DNA of 64,000 bases, from NCBI GenBank assembly GCA_041725955.1, contig JBGRQE010000005.1:42673-106672 (forward strand), read 5' to 3'. The notes beneath the pieces are model-generated. The model ran no database searches. It was not told the DNA's origin and saw nothing but the letters and a program-made list of their open reading frames with translations. The position numbers and the translations under genes were made by a program. This document shows positions 25,753 to 35,594 of this stretch, one piece after another (the first letter of the stretch is position 1; every line of letters begins with the position of its first letter). The DNA comes from JBGRPZ01 sp041725955 (GTDB lineage Bacteria; Bacteroidota; Bacteroidia; Bacteroidales; JBGRPZ01).

Positions 25753-26694
25753 TTACTTTACAATTCGAGTGCCTTCTCCCTCAACATTAAGAGCTGTAGT
25801 AGAAGTTATAATTGCAGCTTTTCCTGTTCTTTCAACAAATGATACTGCAGCACGAACTTTAGGAGCCATACTTCCCTCTCCAAACTGACCTTCTTCAATA
25901 AATTGCTTAGCCTCAGCTATTGTAATAGTATCTAGTTTCTTTTCTTCTGGTGTATTGAAGTTCAAACAAACCTTAGAAACATCAGTTAATATATACAATT
26001 CATCAGCACCTATTTCAACAGCAAGTAGACTTGACGCTAAATCTTTATCAATAACAGCATCAATTCCTTTTAAGGTATTTTCTTCTGTATGATATACAGG
26101 AACACCGCCACCACCAGCAGTAACAACAATATTACCCTCTCTTACCATTTTTTCAACCAATTGCTTATTATTGATATCTAATGGTCGTGGAGAAGCAACA
26201 ACTTTTCTCCATCCTCTTCCTGCTGAATCTTCTTTAAAAATTGCACCTGTTTCAGCTACAACTTGGTCTGCATTCTCTTTGGTATAGAATGGTCCAATAG
26301 GTTTTATTGGATTCTGAAAAGCAGGATCATTTTTATCAACAACAACCTGAGTAACTAAGGTAACAACATTTCTGTTTATTCCTCTTTTAATAAATTCATT
26401 AGTTAATTGTTGTTCAATAATATACCCTATAAATCCCTGAGAATAAGCAACAGCAACATCAAGTGGCATATCTGGAACTCCATACATATCGTTACCTGCA
26501 GAATTTGCCAGTAAAATATTACCTACTTGAGGTCCATTACCATGTGTTACAACAAGATTATAATCATCTTTTAACAAAGCAAATAATGACTGACAAGCGT
26601 CATTTGCATTTTTTTCTTGCTCTTGAATAGTTCCTTTTTGATTACCCCTTAAAAGCGCATTACCGCCAAAAGCAACAACTGCTAATTTCTTCAT
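25753..26694 (-). CDS. arcC: Carbamate kinase
   Basis: The enzyme makes ATP from carbamoyl phosphate and ADP, the last step of arginine or agmatine deiminase catabolism. At 313 residues it has the family signatures: VVAFGGNALL near the start, VTHGNGPQVGN, VTAGGGGVPVY, and the C-terminal EGQFGEGSMAPKVRAA. No carbamoyltransferase or deiminase gene is in the window, so the source of carbamoyl phosphate is not shown. Confidence 0.95.
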   Translation of the reverse strand: MKKLAVVAFGGNALLRGNQKGTIQEQEKNANDACQSLFALLKDDYNLVVTHGNGPQVGNILLANSAGNDMYGVPDMPLDVAVAYSQGFIGYIIEQQLTNEFIKRGINRNVVTLVTQVVVDKNDPAFQNPIKPIGPFYTKENADQVVAETGAIFKEDSAGRGWRKVVASPRPLDINNKQLVEKMVREGNIVVTAGGGGVPVYHTEENTLKGIDAVIDKDLASSLLAVEIGADELYILTDVSKVCLNFNTPEEKKLDTITIAEAKQFIEEGQFGEGSMAPKVRAAVSFVERTGKAAIITSTTALNVEGEGTRIVK

Positions 26695-26803
26695 AATATT
26701 ACTCCTGTTTTATATCGTAAAATTCTTTGTAGCTCCAAAAAAAGAAGCACAAAGATAATACTAAATCCTATTCGGTCAATAGGTAATAAATATTTTATAC
26801 CAT

Positions 26804-27913
26804 CTATTTGGTATTATTATTTGTTCCAGACTGATGGTCTATCAATCTATGACTAATAGCATAATTCATAACATATTTTACTACTCCATTATAATTTCGA
26901 ATACCATCTTCAATCTTTACAGCTTTTAAGTATGAATTATTCAAACTCCTACTTATTTGTATGTGTTTCTCGTTCCTATATTTTTTCCAATTCAACTGAA
27001 TCCTATGCAAATCTGTTAATACTTCATCTTTTATACCCAAATCTTTAATTAAAGAATAAAAGTAATTGGATTGAGACAAGAAATATCTTAACAAATTCAA
27101 CTGAGCAATATATTTAAGAGAATTATCTTTGGAAAAATAACAGACATACCATGCATAAAAATTAGCTTCAGACTCTAACACAATTCCAAATTTATGTGCC
27201 ATTTCATGTGCTAGATCAAAAGGATATTCAAGTTTAGTCAACTTTGAATTTAAGTGTACTTCACTAAAAAAAGGGCCATAATAACCTGCAATACCTGCTC
27301 CTGCAAATAACTTACTTAAAGTTATTGGCTTTACTTTTGATAATCGAATATGTTTTTTTACTCGTAAATATGCTGAATTCAATATATAAGAGTTAATGAC
27401 ATGTTTTTGAAAATCATTATCCGAATATTCTACATAAAGCGAATTCAAATTATTAACATCCTTAACCAACCAATTCGCCACATATTTAAATTGCATTGAA
27501 TCTATTTGTTTATCAGCAACTTTTAAACGATCACTTAAAGGAACTCTGAAACGATTAAAACCAAAAAACCAAGTGAAAATAATAGCAAACCAAAAGAAAG
27601 TATAAAATACATATTTCAAAAAAGTCTTGAAATATTTTCTTCGAAAGAAAGAACGAAGAAACAAAATCAGCCCTACAACAATTATTACAAAATAAAATAT
27701 ATCACTAAGAGAAAAAGGGATACTGCCAGAAAAAAAGGTTAATCCTATTGTTAAATACGAGTAAATATGTTCAGAATAATAATACTCTACAATAGCAGAA
27801 TTCCTTTCAGCAAATTTCAATAAAACAATAGTAATCACAAAAAATAAAATCGTTAGAAATATGCTTGAAGACAACTTTTTCTTCAATAGTTTATTATTGA
27901 ATTTAGTTTTCAT
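26804..27913 (-). CDS. DUF3810 membrane metalloprotease-like protein
   Basis: This 369-residue protein has three membrane helices in the first 130 residues (about 17-36, 50-85 and 97-120). A soluble domain follows with HEMAHKFG, a zincin-type HExxH motif, and ESEANFYAWYVC downstream, giving a possible third zinc ligand (Glu). This is the layout of DUF3810 of Bacteroidota. The substrate is unknown. It is monocistronic as far as visible. Confidence 0.87.
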   Translation of the reverse strand: MKTKFNNKLLKKKLSSSIFLTILFFVITIVLLKFAERNSAIVEYYYSEHIYSYLTIGLTFFSGSIPFSLSDIFYFVIIVVGLILFLRSFFRRKYFKTFLKYVFYTFFWFAIIFTWFFGFNRFRVPLSDRLKVADKQIDSMQFKYVANWLVKDVNNLNSLYVEYSDNDFQKHVINSYILNSAYLRVKKHIRLSKVKPITLSKLFAGAGIAGYYGPFFSEVHLNSKLTKLEYPFDLAHEMAHKFGIVLESEANFYAWYVCYFSKDNSLKYIAQLNLLRYFLSQSNYFYSLIKDLGIKDEVLTDLHRIQLNWKKYRNEKHIQISRSLNNSYLKAVKIEDGIRNYNGVVKYVMNYAISHRLIDHQSGTNNNTK

Positions 27914-28036
27914 AGAAGTGGATTAAAACTATACGGATTATAAATACTCTTTACGCACTGCTTAATTCGTAATAAGTTTAATGCTTTAAAAATACTTCAT
28001 ATTTAAACAAAAATCATCTTCAAGCAAAAGATCTAT

Positions 28037-29836
28037 CTAAAACAATCCTCCCCTTTTATAGATTTCCATTTGAACATCAGAAAATGGTTCTGCTAAAACT
28101 GAAGTGTTTTTATCAATATCAATAATCTCTCCTGTCGAAAAATTAATTTGAACTTGATCACCTGTTTTAAGAGTCATTTCATTAATTTTTTCACAGCTAA
28201 TAATCGGAAAAGCTGCATTGATGGCATTTCTCTCATAAATCGCACCAAATGATTCTGCAATAATTGCTTGAACACCCAATGCCTTAAAACAATCTACAGC
28301 CTGTTGCCTCGAACTTCCACTACCGAAGTTCTTTCCAACAAAAACAATATCTCCTTTTTTACAATTCTTAGCAAAATCTTCATATCCCTCTAAATTATCG
28401 AAAGTATACTGCCCCATTTCATCAATATTGGTAATGGCTAAATATCTGTTATGAAATATCATATCAGTATCAATATTGTCTTGATCAACAAACCACATCC
28501 TGCCTTTTACTACAATATCTTGGTTATCATTTACAGAAATGTTTTCTTTCTGAGAGCCAGATTTTACTGTTTTCGAAAAAACACGTTCTCTTGGCGCTAA
28601 AATATTATTTGGTTCTGTAATCTCTCCTGAAATAGCAGATGCTGCAACTATTGCCGGTGAAGCTAAATACACTTGTCCCTTTCCTTGTTTACCAGGAAAA
28701 TTTCTATTGCCTGTAGAAATCGTAACTTCTCCGGGTCCATTCTGACCTACTTGCCCAGCAGCGCAACCTGCACAACCTGCATTAGACACTAAAGCTCCTG
28801 CGTCTTTGAATATTTTTATTATACCCTCCTCCAAACATTGCTTCCATATCTCATCTGTTGCAGGAACAATCTTCAAAACAACATTTGGTGCTACTTTATT
28901 TCCAGCTAGTATTGCTGCGGCCATACGCAAATCCTCCATTCGTCCATTTGTACAGCTGCCAATAAAAGCAGAATCAATAAAATGACCTCTAACTTCGCTT
29001 ATAGGTACAGCATCATGAGGTTCTCCCGGTCTACTAACCATTGGAACAAAATTTTCAACATTAATTTTATACTCTTTCTTATATAGAGCATTTTCATCAG
29101 CAAACACCGCTTGGAAGTCTTCTTTTGCTCTCTCTTGACAATACTGTATAATTTCATCTGAAGGAGGGAAAAGAATAATTATTGCACCCATTTCGGTTGC
29201 CATGGATGAAATAGTAATTCTCTCGTCCAGACTAAGTTCTTCGACACACAATCCATACATTTCTATTGAATATCCCAGTAATTGATTTGCACCAAATATC
29301 CCCAATAAATTCAGTATAATATCTTTGGCAGATAAACCCTTAGGTCTTTCCCCTTCAAGAATAATTTTAACTGACTCAGGAACCTTAAACCAAATTTTCC
29401 CATAAGTAAATGCAGCAGCAATATCTTTATCGCCCATACCTTGTCCAAAAGCACCAATAGCTCCAAGAATATTTGCATGAGAATCTGTTGTTACAGAAGT
29501 AGATCCAGGCCATGCAAGTCCTTCCGAAATTAGGGTATGTGTTCCAATTCCTTTATCAATATCAAAAACACGAACGTTATTCTCTCTAGCGAATTGACGC
29601 ACCAATTGCTGGTTAACTGCATATTTTTGATCGGAACCTGTAGGATTTGTATCGAAAGTAAAAAATGTTTTAGAAGAATCGTCAATATCCAAAGAATTCT
29701 CTTGAATTATTTTTACAACATTCGGACCACCAAAATCGCGAGCAGCCCGAGCATCAATCTTGATATCAACATAATCAAAAGGTTTTACTTCAATACCTGA
29801 AGCATGTCTGGAAAGGATCTTTTCAATAAGATTCAT
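28037..29836 (-). CDS. Aconitase-family hydratase with large and small domains fused (LeuC-LeuD-like)
   Basis: This 599-residue Fe-S hydro-lyase has a LeuC-like part (1-410) with FIGSCTNGR and GCAGC providing the three cluster cysteines. A LeuD-like swivel domain (about 440-599) has KNFGSGSSRQQAV and ESFGAIYERNAIN. In isopropylmalate and homoaconitate enzymes these parts are usually separate; the fusion here is shorter than classical aconitase (about 750-900 residues). The substrate is uncertain: citrate/isocitrate, isopropylmalate or another 2-hydroxy acid. No leuA, leuB or citrate synthase is adjacent. citF lies 2.7 kb away. Confidence 0.88.
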   Translation of the reverse strand: MNLIEKILSRHASGIEVKPFDYVDIKIDARAARDFGGPNVVKIIQENSLDIDDSSKTFFTFDTNPTGSDQKYAVNQQLVRQFARENNVRVFDIDKGIGTHTLISEGLAWPGSTSVTTDSHANILGAIGAFGQGMGDKDIAAAFTYGKIWFKVPESVKIILEGERPKGLSAKDIILNLLGIFGANQLLGYSIEMYGLCVEELSLDERITISSMATEMGAIIILFPPSDEIIQYCQERAKEDFQAVFADENALYKKEYKINVENFVPMVSRPGEPHDAVPISEVRGHFIDSAFIGSCTNGRMEDLRMAAAILAGNKVAPNVVLKIVPATDEIWKQCLEEGIIKIFKDAGALVSNAGCAGCAAGQVGQNGPGEVTISTGNRNFPGKQGKGQVYLASPAIVAASAISGEITEPNNILAPRERVFSKTVKSGSQKENISVNDNQDIVVKGRMWFVDQDNIDTDMIFHNRYLAITNIDEMGQYTFDNLEGYEDFAKNCKKGDIVFVGKNFGSGSSRQQAVDCFKALGVQAIIAESFGAIYERNAINAAFPIISCEKINEMTLKTGDQVQINFSTGEIIDIDKNTSVLAEPFSDVQMEIYKRGGLF

Positions 29837-29844
29837 AAATATAA

Positions 29845-29906
29845 CTTTTATCTAAATTTTAGTAAACACACTCAAATGTACGAATTAAGTGATATTTAGA
29901 TAAAAG
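29845..29906. repeat. 13-bp inverted repeat upstream of the aconitase-like gene
   Basis: CTTTTATCTAAAT (29845-29857) and ATTTAGATAAAAG (29894-29906) are exact reverse complements separated by 36 bases. They lie immediately before the ATG of the aconitase-like gene and downstream of the porin-like gene. They could be an operator pair or a long-loop terminator. Confidence 0.7.
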
Positions 29907-29935
29907 CTATATTTATTTGAATAAATTCTAAACAA

Positions 29936-30667
29936 CTAAAAAGAATACGAAACTGCAAGACGTCCATATACCTTATCAAGATATGGATTCCACAAAACGG
30001 AAGCTTCAACAGGAATTTGAATTTTCTTTCCTAACTTAACACTATACATTCCTGAAAATCCATTATTCACAAAAGCAGACACCTCAGAGTACATACCTTT
30101 AAAAGGACTAAACCCAAGCCATACATTAAAATTAACATCATTAATATTGAAAGGATATAAGGCCTCAAAATAAGTAGAATGATAGTTATTTCCATGAACA
30201 TCTTTATCTGCACCATAAAAGATACATGCAGCTTTCAGCTGCAAAGGAAATTTCGGACAAATTGTATAATCTACTATACCTTCCATTAAATGGATTGTAC
30301 TATTTGCAGTAAAAACAAAAGCCTTATCAGGAAATGAAACCCCAAAAGCAGGATTATAATAATCGGCAAGAGTTATCGTAAAGTTCTTATGTGTATAAGA
30401 TAAAATTAAATCTACCTCTCTATACTTATCATCAAAAGTATATCCTCCCCATAAAGTTGCACAAAAACCGCCAGCAGAAAGAGAAAAACTTGGCTCTACA
30501 GAAGGAGCGTCTCCACTTTTAAAGCCTCTCCAATAATGTAAACTTTTAAGATCTATTTGACCACTAAAACTTACAGCTTTTTCCTTTCTGTTTTGTGCAT
30601 TTGCAAATTGCAAAACACCTGTAAATAAGAGCAATAAAAGCCCTATAATAATGTTCTTTTTTGTCAT
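29936..30667 (-). CDS. Outer-membrane beta-barrel-like protein
   Basis: A 243-residue exported protein. The signal peptide begins at MTKKNIII and a likely cut follows NAQ. The mature chain alternates polar and aromatic residues (LHYWRGFKSG, ATLWGGYTFDD, VNFNVWLGFSPF) and ends in aromatic Phe after SYS, as in small outer-membrane barrels. I chose the ATG at 30667, because the upstream start at 30694 only adds a charged stretch before the signal peptide. Function unknown. Confidence 0.75.
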   Translation of the reverse strand: MTKKNIIIGLLLLLFTGVLQFANAQNRKEKAVSFSGQIDLKSLHYWRGFKSGDAPSVEPSFSLSAGGFCATLWGGYTFDDKYREVDLILSYTHKNFTITLADYYNPAFGVSFPDKAFVFTANSTIHLMEGIVDYTICPKFPLQLKAACIFYGADKDVHGNNYHSTYFEALYPFNINDVNFNVWLGFSPFKGMYSEVSAFVNNGFSGMYSVKLGKKIQIPVEASVLWNPYLDKVYGRLAVSYSF

Positions 30668-30802
30668 TTCAATTTCTCTAAACAAAAAACTCAAAAACGA
30701 TAAAATTAAGGCAACAAAAATATCATAATTAGAATGAAAATTTCATCTTCCTCTAAAGAAATTGTTTTTTATTCTTAGTCTAAAGAAATTGTAAGTCAAA
30801 AA

Positions 30803-31021
30803 TTACAGATCTTCATTATTTTGGTTAATTCCAACAGATAAACTTATATTATATGTACTTTCTGACAATAACTGCCTTAACATTGAAGCATTAGCCATAA
30901 CAACCATTGCATCATCAAAATAGTCTACAGAAAGTTCCTCTCCCAAAGCAGCCTCTATTGAAGCAGCAATTACAAAAGAATCTATAAATTCTTTTGTAAA
31001 ATCATCTGGTCTCATTTTCAT
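30803..31021 (-). CDS. Small acidic hypothetical protein
   Basis: A 72-residue frame, helical and acidic (MKMRPDDFTKEFIDSF...), without Cys, signal or membrane segment. A second Met codon two residues later could also be the start. It is upstream of the porin-like gene on the same strand. No family is recognised; it could be a real short gene. Confidence 0.45.
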   Translation of the reverse strand: MKMRPDDFTKEFIDSFVIAASIEAALGEELSVDYFDDAMVVMANASMLRQLLSESTYNISLSVGINQNNEDL

Positions 31022-31364
31022 ACTCTACCCTTCTTAAATCAACCCAACAACACTTTTATAAAACCTAGTTAATTTCAAAAAAAAACAAACTATAGTTTTA
31101 ATATGATGAATGAAAATTATATTAAAAACAATTTAGTCTTTAATTTCAATAAAATAAAGGTGCAATTTAACACAATATAAAAAGTGAATTTATTCTTTCG
31201 TTAATTTAAACTTCATCTAAACAAGAATTGTGTAACTTGTGTTTTTTACTTAACTTGTGAAATCATAAGATTCACCAAAAACTCTTGACAACCTTATTGT
31301 TTAATTCAATTCAGTACAATTTGGGTATTTTTGCTCTATCAAAACAAAATCAAAGAATAAAATC
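31022..31364 (+). promoter_or_regulatory. Intergenic region with -7 element of the agmatinase gene
   Basis: TATTTTTG at 31326-31333 fits TAnnTTTG and is 31 bases before the agmatinase ATG. The -33 position is not clear. An imperfect TTGTGAA...TTCAC pair lies at 31255-31275, with a spacing that fits neither CRP nor Rex. No gene is seen. Confidence 0.5.
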
Positions 31365-32402
31365 ATGAGAAAAAAGAAATTCAATCCAAATTCAGTTGCT
31401 ATTCCTAATGGGAATTATTTCGCCTTCCCCTATTCTTATGAAGAATCAAATATCTGTCTACTAAGCATTCCTTGGGATGTAACCACATCATATGGCGAAG
31501 GTACTGCAAATGGCCCTGAAGCAATTCTTGAAGCTAGTACACAATTAGATTTCTTTGATTTTGATATTGAAAGAGCATGGGAACTTCCCTGTTATACTCT
31601 ACCTATCAACCATTGCATCAAAGAGAATAGTCAAAGATTTAAAAAAATTGCAAAGGAAATAATATTAAAAGAAGAGCAAGGTATTTCTCTATCAGATCCA
31701 GATATTAAAGAATTACTAAAAGAAGTAAATAAAGAATGTAAAATTCTAAATAACCAGATTGAAGATGAATGTGACAAGTTATTAAAAGACAAAAAAATAG
31801 TTGGATTAATTGGGGGAGATCATAGCACTCCTTTAGGATTAATAAAAGCCCTAACAAAAAAGCATGAAAGTTTTGGTATACTTCATATTGATGCACATGC
31901 AGATTTAAGAAAATCCTATGAAGGATTCAAATATTCACATGCATCTATAATGTATAATGCATTAGAATATCCCCAAATCAGTAAATTAATTCAAGTAGGA
32001 ATAAGAGATTTGTGTCAGGAAGAACACAACTATATTGAAAAAGAAGCTCGTATAAATCTTTTCGACGACGGAACAATTAGCCAATTACAATTTGAAGGGC
32101 AGTCTTTTAGCAAGATCTGCGACCAGATCATTGCTCATCTTCCTGAACATGTTTATATAAGTTTCGATATTGATGGATTAGAACCATCTCTCTGTCCAAA
32201 TACGGGAACTCCTGTTCCTGGAGGTTTAACTTTTAATCAGGCAATGCACATTTTAAGAACACTTATGCACTCTGGAAGAGAAATAATTGGATTCGATTTA
32301 TGCGAAGTCAGTCCTGGAAATAATGAATGGGATGCTAATGTTGGTGCACGTATTCTTTATAAGTTATGCTCTATTACAGGCATTCAGTGTAGAAAAAATT
32401 AA
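31365..32402 (+). CDS. Agmatinase/arginase-family ureohydrolase
   Basis: A binuclear-manganese hydrolase of 345 residues. Metal ligands are visible as GGDHSTPLG, the DAHAD motif (HIDAHADLRKSYEG) and SFDIDGLEP. The family cleaves agmatine, arginine, guanidinobutyrate or formiminoglutamate. The common Bacteroidota annotation is agmatinase, but the insertion at about residues 90-135 (rich in Lys and Glu) makes the exact substrate uncertain. With arcC nearby it may belong to arginine or agmatine use. Confidence 0.88.
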   Translation: MRKKKFNPNSVAIPNGNYFAFPYSYEESNICLLSIPWDVTTSYGEGTANGPEAILEASTQLDFFDFDIERAWELPCYTLPINHCIKENSQRFKKIAKEIILKEEQGISLSDPDIKELLKEVNKECKILNNQIEDECDKLLKDKKIVGLIGGDHSTPLGLIKALTKKHESFGILHIDAHADLRKSYEGFKYSHASIMYNALEYPQISKLIQVGIRDLCQEEHNYIEKEARINLFDDGTISQLQFEGQSFSKICDQIIAHLPEHVYISFDIDGLEPSLCPNTGTPVPGGLTFNQAMHILRTLMHSGREIIGFDLCEVSPGNNEWDANVGARILYKLCSITGIQCRKN

Positions 32403-32426
32403 AGGCAATATAATATATCAAAAAAC

Positions 32427-32456
32427 AAAAGCGGATTAAAAGCCGCTTTTGTTTTT
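32427..32456 (+). terminator. Terminator of the agmatinase gene
   Basis: AAAAGCGG pairs with CCGCTTTT, followed by GTTTTT. It also lies downstream of the convergent citF gene. Confidence 0.85.
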
Positions 32457-32486
32457 CCTTTTTATTCGGTATAAATATATTCTTAA

Positions 32487-34043
32487 TTACTTAACAAAAG
32501 GCTGATATATCTTATCAAGCAACGTGCCATCACGCCATTCTATATAATGAATCACACGATCTGTAACTTCTGTGAGAATTGGCAAAACACCAAACTCTTT
32601 TGCCTTTTTGATAGAAAAATCATGCAATGTTTCTATATCGATAATATTTAGGCCAAACTCTTTTGCCCTTTCAATCAAAATATTTTTCTTCGTTGACTTA
32701 CTATTTGGATTTACGACAACATAATCTTCTGTAACTACAACATCAATTACTTCTCCTGGAGTAGTTTTAGTATAAACTTTTTCAACAACCTTAGGAAATC
32801 CTTTTCCATTCTTCCCCGTTGCTAATGGTAAAAACATTATGGTCAAATCAGCACCTGCAGCAACATCTTGGCCACCACCAATTCCTCCAATTATTCTGCC
32901 GTTAGCACAAACTGTATTCACATTAAATTCAAGGTCTAGTTCCAGAGCAGATAAAACAGCAACATCTAACATATTAACAGCAGCTTCTTTACCTGCTACA
33001 GAGGCATAATATCCCGTACTAATTTCTACATGTTTAGCATCATTATATAAAGAACTAACAACCTTATCACTAGCTTCAAATAATTGCCCATGCATTAAAC
33101 TATCGATCAATCCTTCTTTATACATATCCACATGCAAACTAGTAATTCCGCCAATAGCATAATTTGCCTGTATTTTTCGCGATCTAAGCTCTTGTCGAAT
33201 ATTATCCAAAACTACTAAACCTGCACCACTACCTACTTGAAAATTAAACCCATCTTGAATTACCTCAGCTGCATGCATTACTTTTGTAACATTTTCTGCA
33301 ATTTTAGCATTAAAAGGATTACTACGTGCTTTTTCAATATTTAAAGTCCCGCTACCTATCCCCTCTGCCAATCCAGGGCAATCTACAGGTACTACAAAAT
33401 CGACCAATTCCATACTTATAGAAGCAGGAATCAATAAACGATCACTTACATCACCAGTTAGTAAACAAACGTAATCTGCATATTCAGCATCTGCAAGAAA
33501 AAGACCTAAAGGGCCACACCAATGTTTAGAATCACCTAAGCAACCACTTGCATTTCCATGGATATCAGCCATAGGAACTGGTCCAAATGCTACTTTCACC
33601 TTAATCTCACCAGTTTGAAGTTTACGAACTCTATTTCCATGAGAAAACCCAACAGAAGGTTGATCTAATCCTCCATTCATTAAGAATGCTCCAAATTTCC
33701 GATATGGATTACCATAAAAGCTGGTCAAAACACCATCTCTAAATGCATTTTGAAGCCAAGGTTCTGTATGATCAAAAATAGCATTCGCATATAGACAAAT
33801 ATTTTTTTTGCCATATTGCCTTAGTTTTTGAACAACCAATTCTAAACCTTTATCACCAGTGCGATAATAATGAGGGTAGCTAATCACATCCCCATCTTCA
33901 ATAACATCCATTACCTCATCTAGGGTTGAAATCTTTGAATGTCGTCTTGGAATTGGAGAAGCCCCTCTTTTTGCAGTATAATTTGATGCATAAGATGCAT
34001 CATTAAAAGCTCCGTTAAAATCTTTATAAAAATATTTCTCCAT
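32487..34043 (-). CDS. citF: Citrate lyase alpha subunit
   Basis: CitF transfers the acetyl group between acetyl-ACP and citrate, forming citryl-ACP, in fermentative citrate cleavage. The 518-residue protein aligns with the family in SFYGNPYRKFGA, AFGPVPMADIHGNASG, NYAIGGITSLHVDMYKEGLI, VVLSALELDLEFNVN and the C-terminal TDRVIHYIEWRDGTLLDKIYQ. No citE, citD, citC or citX is present in the window, so either those lie elsewhere or this is a stand-alone CoA/ACP transferase homologue. It ends convergent to the agmatinase gene. Confidence 0.9.
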   Translation of the reverse strand: MEKYFYKDFNGAFNDASYASNYTAKRGASPIPRRHSKISTLDEVMDVIEDGDVISYPHYYRTGDKGLELVVQKLRQYGKKNICLYANAIFDHTEPWLQNAFRDGVLTSFYGNPYRKFGAFLMNGGLDQPSVGFSHGNRVRKLQTGEIKVKVAFGPVPMADIHGNASGCLGDSKHWCGPLGLFLADAEYADYVCLLTGDVSDRLLIPASISMELVDFVVPVDCPGLAEGIGSGTLNIEKARSNPFNAKIAENVTKVMHAAEVIQDGFNFQVGSGAGLVVLDNIRQELRSRKIQANYAIGGITSLHVDMYKEGLIDSLMHGQLFEASDKVVSSLYNDAKHVEISTGYYASVAGKEAAVNMLDVAVLSALELDLEFNVNTVCANGRIIGGIGGGQDVAAGADLTIMFLPLATGKNGKGFPKVVEKVYTKTTPGEVIDVVVTEDYVVVNPNSKSTKKNILIERAKEFGLNIIDIETLHDFSIKKAKEFGVLPILTEVTDRVIHYIEWRDGTLLDKIYQPFVK

Positions 34044-34134
34044 TCTTAAAATATTATTTATGCTTTCTGAATTGGAGTAAATTTATAATTTTCTGAAATA
34101 GAAGCAAAATAAACCTCCATATTAAATCCTAACT

Positions 34135-34785
34135 CTATTCAACATTCCATTCCTTAAAAAATTGATTTAAAAAATTTCTCAAAAACAAGTCTCTTTCTAA
34201 TGCAATTTCACGTCCTCTTGCAGTATTCATTCTATCTTTTAACAAAAGAAGTTTTTCATAAAAGTGATTGATTGAGGTGGATTGTGAATTCTTATAATCT
34301 TCAAAGTTAGAATGCATATGAGTATTTTGTTGAGGATCGTATATCAACTGATCAGCTTTACCTCCATATGCAAAACATCTAGCAATTCCTATTGCTCCAA
34401 TAGCATCAATACGATCAGCATCTTGAACTATACAAGCTTCAAGTGAATTAGGTCTTATATGAACTCCTGCTCCTTTAAAAGAAACTTCACGAATAATATT
34501 TTGTACTTTTATAATCAGATCATTACTTACTCCTAAGGAATCCAAAATTTGTTTAGCCATATTAGGCCCAGCTTCCAAATCGCCATTATTAAACTTCCAA
34601 TCTGCAATATCATGCAAAAGAGCTGCCAATTCAATTAAAAACAAATCTACATTGTCTTCAGATGCAATATGCAAAGCCAATTTGCGTACTCTATCTATAT
34701 GATACCAATCATGACCACTACCTTCTCCAAAAAGTTTTGAATAAACAACAAACTCTACTTCTTTAATTATTTTAGCTTTTTTCAT
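34135..34785 (-). CDS. HD-domain phosphohydrolase
   Basis: A 216-residue metal-dependent phosphohydrolase of the HD family. The motif set is HDWYHIDRV (first His), LLHDIADWKFN (HD pair) and the later DADRIDAIGAIGIAR. This matches the YedJ/YpgQ-like branch, proposed to act on nucleotides. It is divergent from the 2'-5' RNA ligase-like gene with only 22 bases between start codons, so the two promoters must overlap. Confidence 0.88.
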   Translation of the reverse strand: MKKAKIIKEVEFVVYSKLFGEGSGHDWYHIDRVRKLALHIASEDNVDLFLIELAALLHDIADWKFNNGDLEAGPNMAKQILDSLGVSNDLIIKVQNIIREVSFKGAGVHIRPNSLEACIVQDADRIDAIGAIGIARCFAYGGKADQLIYDPQQNTHMHSNFEDYKNSQSTSINHFYEKLLLLKDRMNTARGREIALERDLFLRNFLNQFFKEWNVE

Positions 34786-34807
34786 AACTGAATAATAACA
34801 AAAAATA

Positions 34808-35374
34808 ATGGAACAACTATTTTTTCTTGGAATAATACCCCCTCCAGCTATTTTCAGTGAAATAGAGACCTTTAAAACCTATGCCGCAAAAAACTTCAAT
34901 TCAAAACATGCTTTACGAAGCCCTTCTCACGTAACTGTATTATCACCATTCTATTTAAAATCAGAAAAAAAAGAAGATGCTTGTTTATATCTAAAAAAGT
35001 TTTTTCAAGAAATCAATTCCTTCAATATTCAGCTTAAAAATTTTAATCATTTTGGAGAGAGAGTAGTTTATATTCAAATCACAAACCATAAAGAACTAAA
35101 AGAATTACATGAGGATTTAAAAAAAGATTTCTATTCTCAAGCATTTATTGATTCTGTTCCTATTCAAAAATATCCATATAATCCTCACCTTACTATTGCG
35201 TTTAAAGATTTGAAAAGTTACTACTTTGCTAAAGCAGAACGCTATTATATGAAACTTAAATATCTAAGAAATTTTACTGTTGAAAAAATTCATTTATTTA
35301 ATTATAGAAATTCAAGATGGTTCAAAATAGATGAATTTCAATTGAATAAAAAACACACGTTCTTTAACCAATAG
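34808..35374 (+). CDS. 2'-5' RNA ligase / LigT-like 2H phosphoesterase
   Basis: This 188-residue protein has the two HxT/S motifs of the 2H phosphoesterase superfamily: HVTVLSPF at about residue 42 and HLTIAF at about residue 133. Family members act on 2',3'-cyclic phosphates or 2'-5' linkages in RNA. It is cytoplasmic. It is divergent from the HD-hydrolase gene. The substrate is not determined. Confidence 0.85.
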   Translation: MEQLFFLGIIPPPAIFSEIETFKTYAAKNFNSKHALRSPSHVTVLSPFYLKSEKKEDACLYLKKFFQEINSFNIQLKNFNHFGERVVYIQITNHKELKELHEDLKKDFYSQAFIDSVPIQKYPYNPHLTIAFKDLKSYYFAKAERYYMKLKYLRNFTVEKIHLFNYRNSRWFKIDEFQLNKKHTFFNQ

Positions 35375-35594
35375 AATATAAATTAATTGACACAAAAAAA
35401 CTATCTTCGTAAGATATTCAATCTTAACAATTAAAGACTCAATACATTAAAATAATAGACGTTCTTTTACTTAGAACTTTATTTATTTATCCCTAAATAA
35501 ATAAAGTAATACTAAAATCCTAAAACATGTAAGTTAATCTTTTCAACTTCTTATCAAAGGAAAAGATCTTACAAATTGATTTAACCTAATTATT

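Noticed and set aside
31255..31275. TTGTGAA...TTCAC pair as CRP or Rex site upstream of the agmatinase gene
   Set aside because: The half-sites are separated by 9 bases and one half is degenerate, which fits neither the CRP (N6) nor Rex (N4) spacing.
32487..34043. Acetyl-CoA hydrolase/transferase instead of citF
   Set aside because: The motifs AIGGITSLHVDMYKEGLI and SALELDLEFNVN and the C-terminal TDRV-RDGT segment match the citrate lyase alpha subunit.
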